Shown here one piece after another: positions 1 through 9,358 of a stretch of 64,000 nt of DNA. The translations under genes and the position numbers were made by a program. Within the stretch, counting starts at the first letter, position 1. Each line of letters begins with the position of its first letter. The DNA lies in assembly GCF_010183535.1 (NCBI RefSeq), contig NC_071330.1, positions 4,631,717-4,695,716 of the forward strand, read 5' to 3'. This stretch comes from Caenorhabditis remanei (Eukaryota; Nematoda; Chromadorea; Rhabditida; Rhabditidae). The notes under the pieces were generated by a model. It made no database searches, was not told the origin of the DNA, and saw only the letters and a program-made list of their open reading frames with translations.

Positions 1-1844
1 TCCGGATCGGGACAAGAAATGTCCAATGAGACCCGACAAGACAATGGAAGCTTTGTATAAAGAAACAATGAAGAGAGAAGAAGATATTCTAAATGAGGGA
101 TTCAATCTAAATTCTGTTTGGGAATGTGAAATATACGAACAGATGGAAAAAGATAGAGAGATGCAACAATTCTTTGAGCTAGTAAGTTTTCAAACAAATA
201 GGCTAAACATAAAGTTTTCTTCAGAACAAGTACGATCAAAGACTCAAACCACGCGAAGCATTATATGGAGGAAGAACACAGGTATTTCGATCAATGGCAG
301 TTGCGATTGAAGACATACTTCTAAATTATTACGATTTCAATAGTTTATACCCATATCTCAATGCAGGAGGTACAGCTTACCCTCGAGGAAACCCAATTGT
401 GGTCGATAAGGACTTTCCCAATACTGATGAACCGTTAAAACTTAAAGGTATGCATATTTTTCCTATTCTTACTAATATATATTTTTAGGAATTGTGTTTT
501 GTGATGTACTACCCACACAAGACGCAGCCATGGGGTATTTACCGCAGAAAATAATGAAGAAGCTCATGTTTGTTCTCTGTAGAACTTGCGCGAATAATCA
601 GAATATTGAAGGAAAATGTACACATACCAAGGTCTCTGAAAGATTTTTGACTGGAGTATGGTGCACAGATGAGCTGAATAAGGCCGTTTCTAAAGGGTAC
701 AAGGTGCTCAAGTACCATGAAATCTGGCATTGGCCAGAAGAGGCTTGGGTCAAAGGAGGATTCTTTGCCGATTACATCAAGCCTCTATTGAAATTGAAAC
801 ATGAAAGTAGTGGATGGCCAAAGGAAAATATGACGGATGAGGAAAAGAAAGCATACATCGCAAGAATATGGGAGATGGATGGAGTCAAACTGGATCCCTT
901 GAAGATCATAAAAAACAAAGCACTGCGAAGCCTGTGCAAAATATTCCTCAATTCCGCCTGGGGTAAGTAGAAATCTATTGTCTTCTAATGTTGTTCCTTT
1001 TTCAGGAAAATTTGCACAAAACCCAATGAAAGTTGAGACAAGACTCATCTACAACAGTGATGGACTTGCAATGGCCAATTTTTTCAACGATCCCAACTTT
1101 GAACCAACTGGACTGCTTCCTTATGGCGAACACAAGCATTTCATCTCAAGAAGACCCAAGAAAGACTTTCTCAAAACATCACCATTCACAAATCTTGCTA
1201 TCGCGGCGATCACAACATGTGCGGCCAGGTTAAGACTCACTGAAGCTATAGAGAGAGTTGGAATAGAGAATATGATTTATTGCGGTATGTGAGTAAATGT
1301 AACACAAATACAACTATTATTTTTAGACACTGACTCTGTGATTTTCAAACAGAAGAAAGACAGTGATCCTCTTGGGGACCTCAAGGGAGATAATTTAGGC
1401 TACTTAACAAACGAAATTCCACCAGGGAATGAGTTGGTTGAAGCCGTAGCAATGGCTCCAAAGGTTTATGCATTGAAGATAAGAGACAAGGACGGCAACT
1501 ACAGCTATACAGTAAAAGCAAAAGGAATGTGTTTGAACAGTGGCAATACTGGAAGTATCAACTTTGACACTATGAAAGAAAGTGTAGGTATCAGTTCTGT
1601 TATGCTTTGGCCAACGTATTCTTTTCAGATGAATGCATTCATTCGAGATGGTGTAGCAACCCCCATGGAAGGCGAGATGTTAACGTTCAAAAGAGGAGAT
1701 AATGCATTAGATGGCCTTTGGACCTTCAGATTGAAGAAGAGCCTCAATCCTCGAATGGACAAGGGACACTACGTTGATGGTGTTGTAGCACCATTCGGAC
1801 AAATATCAGGAGATATACAATTAATTAATGATTATCCTTTCTAA
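1..1844 (+). CDS. Protein-primed family B DNA polymerase, C-terminal part (left-arm copy)
   Basis: This is the 3' half of a pPolB gene, cut by the window start. Readable exons are 1-181, 225-447, 489-962, 1006-1284 and 1327-1844, joined by introns of about 41-44 bp with GT..AG ends. Motif A (DFNSLYP) lies in exon 225-447. Motif B (KNKALRSLCKIFLNSAWG) ends the 489-962 exon and runs into KFAQ in the next. Motif C (DTDS) opens the last exon. These are the polymerase palm and finger motifs of enzymes that copy linear DNA from a protein primer. The last exon holds an intron-like 41-bp GT..AG stretch near 1588-1628, but removing it would break the frame, so it is probably coding. It mirrors the complete minus-strand copy at 9,359-14,452. 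Family assignment is firm; activity is unknown. Confidence 0.9.
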
Positions 1845-2069
1845 CATTGTAAATAAATATTGTAGAGACAAAACATTTGTACACATTTCATACACAATCT
1901 GCACAATCTTTGCACAAAAAATTTATTGAAAAACAATCTATGCACAATCTCAAAACCAAAATTTTGCAGAGACACAATCTATGCACAATCTCAAAATATA
2001 CAGAAATCAGTGTGAAATCTTACAAAAATTGAGAAAAAACAACACTTTTATCAGATTTTCAAAGGTTTT
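1845..2069. repeat. Polymerase 3' flank with short direct repeats
   Basis: AT-rich 3' flank of the left-arm polymerase. It contains an AATAAA-like signal just after the stop and several direct copies of a phrase around CTATGCACAATCTCAAAA. No coding sequence is evident. The mirror copy is 9,134-9,358. Confidence 0.6.
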
Positions 2070-3340
2070 TAGTCAGTTTTTCATGTGAGCATGTCTGATT
2101 TCACGACATATGTATGCATATATCAACGTTTTTAGTAATTTAACCTGAACATATACCCATTTTAAAGGCATAGCCATACATACAGGTCTATATTTTGATC
2201 CATATACATGCACTTTTACAATATTTCGGTGTATATGCACACGTTTTTGATATATTTCGGTGTATACGCACACGTTTTCACAATATTTCAGTGCATATGC
2301 AGACATTTTCACAATTGTTTAATGTATATGCGTACATTGCTTGCATTATTTTAGTGTATATACACCCATTTTCACAATATTTTGATACATACGCACAGAT
2401 TTTTAAAATATTTTGATCCATATGCGTAGATTTTCGCAATACTTTGGTGTATATGCACCCATTTTCACAATATTTTAGTTGTATATACATACATTTCAAC
2501 ATTATTCTGGGGTATACGCACAGATTTTTGCAATATTTCTGTGTATATACACATGTTTTCAAGATATTTTGGTGTAAATGCACACACTATCACAATGTTT
2601 TAGGTGTATATGCACACTTTCTACATTATTTTTGGTGTATGCACACACATTTTCACGATATTTTGATGTATATGCGCAGATTTTCACGATATTTTGATAC
2701 AAATCTAAACATTTTATTTTATTTTCATACGTGGACATACTACTTTTCACGTATGTCTACACATTTTTGCCTACAAGTCTACATTTTTTCGTGCACGTGC
2801 ACACATTTATTAGTTATTTTTCAATTTTAATGTAAGATTGCCTGATTTCGCGACATTTGTATGCATACATACCAACGTTTTAGTAATTTATTCTGAACAT
2901 ATACCCATTTTTACGGTGTTTCCATACATACACACCCACTTTTTGTGTATATGCCCACACTTTCTCAGTTTTTATCCATTCTGATATAGTCATTTCACGA
3001 TATTTTGATACAAAGCTAACCATTTTATTCTATTTTCATACGTTGGCACACGTTTTAGGCTATTTTCCGTGAACATACACACATTTTTTCGTGCACGTAC
3101 ATACATTTTACGTGTATATCTACCCTTTTTTCCGTGTATTTCTACATATTTTCGTGCATTTCCACAGATTTTTCGTAAATGCCCACAGATTTTTCGTGTA
3201 TTCCTACACTTGTTTCGTATATGCACATATATTTTTCGTGCGGATACACACATTTTTATGTATGAATACAACTTTTTGTGTATGTCTTCTAGTTTTTACA
3301 TATACGCCTACAAATTTTTCGTGTATTCCTATATATTTTC
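2070..3340. repeat. AT-rich minisatellite, left arm
   Basis: About 1.3 kb of imperfect tandem units, each roughly 26-31 bp, built on a core like CACAATATTTTGGTGTATATG. In the second half the units change to forms built on TTTTTCGTGTATATCTACA. Long open frames on both strands are a by-product of the repeat and give Tyr/His/Ile-rich nonsense, so none is annotated. It separates the polymerase from gene A in both arms. The mirror copy is 7,863-9,133. Confidence 0.85.
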
Positions 3341-3350
3341 GTACATTTCC

Positions 3351-3434
3351 ACATATTCTTCGGGTATGCCTACATATTCTTCGGGTATGCCTACATATTC
3401 TTCGGGTATGCCTACATATTCTTCGGGTATGCCT
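3351..3434. repeat. Perfect 21-bp tandem repeat, four units
   Basis: Four contiguous copies of a 21-bp unit containing ATTCTTCGGGTATGCC form the proximal end of the minisatellite. The mirror copy is 7,769-7,852. Confidence 0.9.
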
Positions 3435-4010
3435 ACAGATTTTTCTCCAAAATGATAGACTTTTCAATGTTTTGTGATGATACTTGATGAAAGTACCATA
3501 CATTTTGCACAAACACCTTATAGATTCAATAGTTAATGGACTTATTTTACATAAGCATGGGAGTTTTCACCAATTTAATGATAAATCCATCATATTGTCT
3601 TTGAAGATGGCGTGTAGCTTTAATAAGAATGATGATACGGACGCGCATTTTTACATCTAGAGATGCATTCCAAGAAAGATTTCTAGATTTTGTTCAGAAA
3701 TATACCCATTTCATCTACAAATGACTAAGTTCAGACTTATAAGCTTTATATTTGCTACCGTTTTTATCTATATGCATCTTTTCTTTACACTAGGAGGTCA
3801 CGGTATACTACATTTTTATGGAGATATTTTCAAGGATCAGCATACTACATTCTTCTATTCTATCGACAAAAACACTCTTTTTATGACCTATGCACTTTCT
3901 CTGCGTCTCCCACTCTCACATACAGATACTCAATGACTATTTTGTGCCATTCCGTATTTTTAACGTCATTGTGATTGGTGATCTATTTTTTACGCTCTCG
4001 GCGTGCCATT
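3435..4010 (+). promoter_or_regulatory. Gene A upstream region, left arm
   Basis: About 575 bp between the minisatellite and gene A. A 71-codon open frame at 3,721-3,936 (hydrophobic N-terminus) lies here, but nothing supports it as a gene. The last 70 bp, with ACGTCATTGTGATTGGTGAT followed by a T-run, resemble the segment upstream of gene B (ACGTGATAGTGGTAGGTGAC followed by a T-run near 14,736-14,760). That suggests a shared promoter or replication signal. The mirror copy is 7,193-7,768. Confidence 0.45.
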
Positions 4011-4663
4011 ATGGATTCCTGTGAAGATTTTGATATGTGTGAGGACTTGGACAGAGCAGATATGTACTTGCCAACAAAGAAAGAGGATAACTCAAAACCA
4101 TGCAATCATCAAGAGATTGAAGACCGTTTTCGCGAATTCAAGCAATCAACATACAAAGAAATTCACCAGATGTCGTGTGCTTTGAAGAAAGTTGGATATT
4201 CTCCTTTGTGTCCGGACGTCAAACGACGAACAGATTTGGATTATATTCGCGAATGTTTGGATCGAATGACTGCTGACCAAGCTGTGTTTTACAGCCGAGC
4301 TGGTGAAGTATTGGTAGGGTGCTACGTCACTCCATTACGTCCGACTGAAGTTCAATGTGGCCAAGGAAATCTTAACCTTTGTCAGTATTTTGCTGCTAAA
4401 TGGTGTTATAACATTGATGACAACCAGTATGTAGTGATCAACGGATGTGGGGCTGCTTATCCTGTGTCAGAGCTGTTCATTGTCAGAGTTCCAAGGTAAC
4501 TACACTTATTTTAATCAGAAAATATATTGGTTTTTACAGACCTGAAGCTATGCAAAACGATAGAGAGGTTCGTGCTCAGAAGAAACGAGACAGCGGCATG
4601 AGATGGTCCATACCTTCATCGGATATTTCTGGTGCTCGAGGAATTCTACGTCCTAACAAGTGA
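4011..4663 (+). CDS. Gene A, small element protein, left-arm copy
   Basis: Two-exon gene: exon 1 4,011-4,495, a 44-bp phase-2 intron, exon 2 4,540-4,663, giving about 202 codons. The ATG at 4,011 was preferred over an in-frame upstream ATG at 3,975 because it starts the acidic N-terminus just after the promoter-like block. The N-terminal half is acidic and Cys-containing. The C-terminal part of exon 1 carries the motif YPVSELFIVRVP, shared with gene B. Exon 2 encodes a basic tail ending in RPNK. No known domain is recognised. It points toward the palindrome centre, that is, toward the presumed element terminus. A terminal protein, a DNA-binding protein or a virion protein are all only guesses. 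Confidence 0.8.
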
Positions 4664-4850
4664 TATGATATTGTCAAATTGATGAATAATTGATCTTTAT
4701 GTATATGTTTTGTGTGCTTACTCTTACTTGTTAATAATGTATCAATTGTACACGAAAAATGCAACAATTTCAGTTATATAACTTTTCTATAATGCCTAAA
4801 ACTGTGTTGAATAAAGAACTATACATAATGTGAAGTTGAAAGAAACAATT
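4391..4850. other. Diverged patch between otherwise identical arms
   Basis: Compared base by base with 6,354-6,813, this 460-bp tract shows about 15 substitutions and one indel. They fall in the end of gene A exon 1, its intron, exon 2 and the 3' flank. The sequences on both sides read as identical between arms. Two gene A residues differ as a result: Ala/Thr in exon 1, and Asn/Thr as the penultimate residue. Confidence 0.85.
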
Positions 4851-5300
4851 ATAAACATGCGGTCTTTACCACAAAGTCATGAAAAATAAAAGAACTGACA
4901 GGTGTTTAAATCAAATGGGTTTGAAACATATACATACTTTATCAAAAGACAGTGGAGGTCTTCTAACCCATATGCATTATTCGTCGACATAATTATAACA
5001 TATAACCCCAATAAATAATCATAGCCAGAATTTGTGTGCACTTTCGGAGATTGTTAAAGACAAAAAAGGGTAATTTTTGAAGAAAGTACAAGGAACAGTA
5101 ACTCAAATAGGTGCAAAGTCAAATAGCTGCATTGCGATATAATAAGCTCTGGAGAACACACGAAACCTATGTTTCAATATAAATTTAGCAAAATATTAGT
5201 ATTTAGAAAAAACTTTCATTGAAAAAAGTCATTCAATTTATGAGTTTTTGTCATGAATACTCATTTTTGCAACTCAAAACAGCACGCAAAAAGACATAGA
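4664..5300. other. Gene A 3' flank to palindrome core, left arm
   Basis: AT-rich non-coding DNA between the gene A stop and the GC-rich core. It holds an AATAAA near 4,811 and no credible reading frame. Apart from the part inside the diverged patch it matches 5,904-6,540. Confidence 0.6.
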
Positions 5301-5903
5301 CCCCCGATATTCTTCCGCAATTGTAAGGGTGAGGAGAAGGGGTCCTGTTTTTTGGCACTGGGTGAGATAGAGTGTGTAAAGACGATGTGCCCCGGTTTTT
5401 TTGACAACGCGAATAGCGGTGAGTAGTATGGAGATATGGATATCGGGGGGGGACACCTCCCAACAGCTGTTCACGGCGCTCCCCCACCCCCCAACCCAGC
5501 GGAAGAATATCGGGCCACCCTCCTCTTTTTACACACTCTCTCGTCACCCCAGCGGAAGAATATCGGGCCACCCTCCTCCTCACCCTTACACCAAAAAATC
5601 GGACACCAACCAGCGGAAAAATATCGGGCCATTTTCCGAAAAAAGAAGACCCGCTGGGAGTTGTCCGATTTTTTGGTGTAAGGGTGAGGAGGAGGGTGGC
5701 CCGGTATGCTTCCGCTTTGGTGGATGAGAGAGTGTGAAAAAAGAGGAGGGCGTCCCCCTTCCATCCATATCTCCATACTACTCACCGCTATTCGCGTTGT
5801 CAAAAAAACCGGGGCACATCGTCTTTACACACTCTATCTCACCCAGTGCCAAAAAACAGGACCCCTTCTCCTCACCCTTACAATTGCGGAAGAATATCGG
5901 GGG
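5301..5903. repeat. GC-rich iterated core at the palindrome centre (presumed fused element termini)
   Basis: An abrupt change to C-rich/G-rich sequence. The motif CAGCGGAAGAATATCGGGCC occurs on the plus strand at 5,497 and 5,550, with a variant at 5,611. A degenerate minus-strand copy lies near 5,697-5,720. A symmetric outer pair of GCGGAAGAATATCGGG lies at 5,301-5,318 (minus) and 5,886-5,903 (plus). A 23-bp block within 5,581-5,603 (starting CACCCTTACACCAAAAAATC) is inverted at 5,664-5,686, giving a second, off-centre axis. Between 5,426 and 5,778 the two sides are related but rearranged. Open frames here are short, overlap on both strands and are not credible genes. Confidence 0.8.
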
Positions 5904-6540
5904 TCTATGTCTTTTTGCGTGCTGTTTTGAGTTGCAAAAATGAGTATTCATGACAAAAACTCATAAATTGAATGACTTTTTTCAATGAAAGTTTTTTCTA
6001 AATACTAATATTTTGCTAAATTTATATTGAAACATAGGTTTCGTGTGTTCTCCAGAGCTTATTATATCGCAATGCAGCTATTTGACTTTGCACCTATTTG
6101 AGTTACTGTTCCTTGTACTTTCTTCAAAAATTACCCTTTTTTGTCTTTAACAATCTCCGAAAGTGCACACAAATTCTGGCTATGATTATTTATTGGGGTT
6201 ATATGTTATAATTATGTCGACGAATAATGCATATGGGTTAGAAGACCTCCACTGTCTTTTGATAAAGTATGTATATGTTTCAAACCCATTTGATTTAAAC
6301 ACCTGTCAGTTCTTTTATTTTTCATGACTTTGTGGTAAAGACCGCATGTTTATAGTTGTTTCTTTCAACTTCACATTATGTATAGTTCTTTATTCAACAC
6401 AGTTTTAGGCATTATAGAGAAGTTGTATAACTGAAATTGTTGCATTTTTCGTGTACAATTGATACATTATTAACAAGTAGGAGTAAGCACACAAAGCATA
6501 TACATAAAGAACAATTATTCATCAATTTGACAATATCATA
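5904..6540. other. Core to gene A 3' flank, right arm
   Basis: Inverted copy of 4,664-5,300: non-coding and AT-rich. It includes the right-arm half of the diverged patch from 6,354. Confidence 0.6.
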
Positions 6541-7192
6541 TCACTTGGTAGGACGTAGAATTCCTCGAGCACCAGAAGTATCCGATGAAGGTATGGACCA
6601 TCTCATGCCGCTGTCTCGTTTCTTCTGAGCACGAACCTCTCTATCGTTTTGCATAGCTTCAGGTCTGTAAAACTATTATATTTTCTAATTAAAAGAAGTG
6701 TAGTTACCTTGGAACTCTGACAATGAACAGTTCTGACACAGGATAAGCAGCCCCACATCCGTTGATCACTACATACTGGTTGTCATCAATGTTATAGCAC
6801 CATTTAGCAGTAAAATACTGACAAAGGTTAAGATTTCCTTGGCCACATTGAACTTCAGTCGGACGTAATGGAGTGACGTAGCACCCTACCAATACTTCAC
6901 CAGCTCGGCTGTAAAACACAGCTTGGTCAGCAGTCATTCGATCCAAACATTCGCGAATATAATCCAAATCTGTTCGTCGTTTGACGTCCGGACACAAAGG
7001 AGAATATCCAACTTTCTTCAAAGCACACGACATCTGGTGAATTTCTTTGTATGTTGATTGCTTGAATTCGCGAAAACGGTCTTCAATCTCTTGATGATTG
7101 CATGGTTTTGAGTTATCCTCTTTCTTTGTTGGCAAGTACATATCTGCTCTGTCCAAGTCCTCACACATATCAAAATCTTCACAGGAATCCAT
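6541..7192 (-). CDS. Gene A, small element protein, right-arm copy
   Basis: Inverted copy of the gene at 4,011-4,663. Exon 1 is 7,192-6,708, the phase-2 intron is 43 bp (one base shorter than on the left), and exon 2 is 6,664-6,541. It encodes about 202 residues with two substitutions relative to the left copy and has the same YPVSELFIVRVP motif and basic C-terminus. Both copies keep intact frames and splice sites despite local divergence, which suggests that both are, or recently were, functional. Confidence 0.8.
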
Positions 7193-7768
7193 AATGGCAC
7201 GCCGAGAGCGTAAAAAATAGATCACCAATCACAATGACGTTAAAAATACGGAATGGCACAAAATAGTCATTGAGTATCTGTATGTGAGAGTGGGAGACGC
7301 AGAGAAAGTGCATAGGTCATAAAAAGAGTGTTTTTGTCGATAGAATAGAAGAATGTAGTATGCTGATCCTTGAAAATATCTCCATAAAAATGTAGTATAC
7401 CGTGACCTCCTAGTGTAAAGAAAAGATGCATATAGATAAAAACGGTAGCAAATATAAAGCTTATAAGTCTGAACTTAGTCATTTGTAGATGAAATGGGTA
7501 TATTTCTGAACAAAATCTAGAAATCTTTCTTGGAATGCATCTCTAGATGTAAAAATGCGCGTCCGTATCATCATTCTTATTAAAGCTACACGCCATCTTC
7601 AAAGACAATATGATGGATTTATCATTAAATTGGTGAAAACTCCCATGCTTATGTAAAATAAGTCCATTAACTATTGAATCTATAAGGTGTTTGTGCAAAA
7701 TGTATGGTACTTTCATCAAGTATCATCACAAAACATTGAAAAGTCTATCATTTTGGAGAAAAATCTGT
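7193..7768 (-). promoter_or_regulatory. Gene A upstream region, right arm
   Basis: Mirror of 3,435-4,010. It contains the same promoter-like block just before the start codon and no supported gene. Confidence 0.4.
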
Positions 7769-7852
7769 AGGCATACCCGAAGAATATGTAGGCATACCCG
7801 AAGAATATGTAGGCATACCCGAAGAATATGTAGGCATACCCGAAGAATATGT
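7769..7852. repeat. 21-bp tandem repeat, right arm
   Basis: Inverted copy of the four-unit 21-bp repeat at 3,351-3,434, with the same unit number. Confidence 0.9.
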
Positions 7853-7862
7853 GGAAATGTAC

Positions 7863-9133
7863 GAAAATATATAGGAATACACGAAAAATTTGTAGGCGTA
7901 TATGTAAAAACTAGAAGACATACACAAAAAGTTGTATTCATACATAAAAATGTGTGTATCCGCACGAAAAATATATGTGCATATACGAAACAAGTGTAGG
8001 AATACACGAAAAATCTGTGGGCATTTACGAAAAATCTGTGGAAATGCACGAAAATATGTAGAAATACACGGAAAAAAGGGTAGATATACACGTAAAATGT
8101 ATGTACGTGCACGAAAAAATGTGTGTATGTTCACGGAAAATAGCCTAAAACGTGTGCCAACGTATGAAAATAGAATAAAATGGTTAGCTTTGTATCAAAA
8201 TATCGTGAAATGACTATATCAGAATGGATAAAAACTGAGAAAGTGTGGGCATATACACAAAAAGTGGGTGTGTATGTATGGAAACACCGTAAAAATGGGT
8301 ATATGTTCAGAATAAATTACTAAAACGTTGGTATGTATGCATACAAATGTCGCGAAATCAGGCAATCTTACATTAAAATTGAAAAATAACTAATAAATGT
8401 GTGCACGTGCACGAAAAAATGTAGACTTGTAGGCAAAAATGTGTAGACATACGTGAAAAGTAGTATGTCCACGTATGAAAATAAAATAAAATGTTTAGAT
8501 TTGTATCAAAATATCGTGAAAATCTGCGCATATACATCAAAATATCGTGAAAATGTGTGTGCATACACCAAAAATAATGTAGAAAGTGTGCATATACACC
8601 TAAAACATTGTGATAGTGTGTGCATTTACACCAAAATATCTTGAAAACATGTGTATATACACAGAAATATTGCAAAAATCTGTGCGTATACCCCAGAATA
8701 ATGTTGAAATGTATGTATATACAACTAAAATATTGTGAAAATGGGTGCATATACACCAAAGTATTGCGAAAATCTACGCATATGGATCAAAATATTTTAA
8801 AAATCTGTGCGTATGTATCAAAATATTGTGAAAATGGGTGTATATACACTAAAATAATGCAAGCAATGTACGCATATACATTAAACAATTGTGAAAATGT
8901 CTGCATATGCACTGAAATATTGTGAAAACGTGTGCGTATACACCGAAATATATCAAAAACGTGTGCATATACACCGAAATATTGTAAAAGTGCATGTATA
9001 TGGATCAAAATATAGACCTGTATGTATGGCTATGCCTTTAAAATGGGTATATGTTCAGGTTAAATTACTAAAAACGTTGATATATGCATACATATGTCGT
9101 GAAATCAGACATGCTCACATGAAAAACTGACTA
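7863..9133. repeat. AT-rich minisatellite, right arm
   Basis: Inverted copy of 2,070-3,340. Unit number and order look the same as in the left arm, which is remarkable for a minisatellite and implies very recent duplication or homogenisation. Confidence 0.85.
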
Positions 9134-9358
9134 AAAACCTTTGAAAATCTGATAAAAGTGTTGTTTTTTCTCAATTTTTGTAAGATTTCACACTGATTTC
9201 TGTATATTTTGAGATTGTGCATAGATTGTGTCTCTGCAAAATTTTGGTTTTGAGATTGTGCATAGATTGTTTTTCAATAAATTTTTTGTGCAAAGATTGT
9301 GCAGATTGTGTATGAAATGTGTACAAATGTTTTGTCTCTACAATATTTATTTACAATG
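9134..9358. repeat. Polymerase 3' flank, right arm
   Basis: Mirror of 1,845-2,069, with the same short GCACAATCT-type direct repeats. Confidence 0.6.

Noticed and set aside
1587..1628. Short intron in the last polymerase exon (GT..CAG)
   Set aside because: Removing it shifts the frame, whereas reading through keeps the frame to the stop.
2073..3512. Several open frames of 60-130 codons on both strands of the minisatellite
   Set aside because: They occur in all frames, translate the repeat unit into Tyr/His/Ile-rich nonsense and lack splice or start context.
3721..3936. 71-codon frame with a hydrophobic start upstream of gene A (mirror at 7,267-7,482)
   Set aside because: No splice, promoter or homology support. 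It is the same in both arms only because the arms are copies.
5251..5943. Overlapping Pro/Arg-rich open frames at the palindrome core
   Set aside because: They overlap on both strands and follow the iterated GC-rich motif; compositional artefacts.
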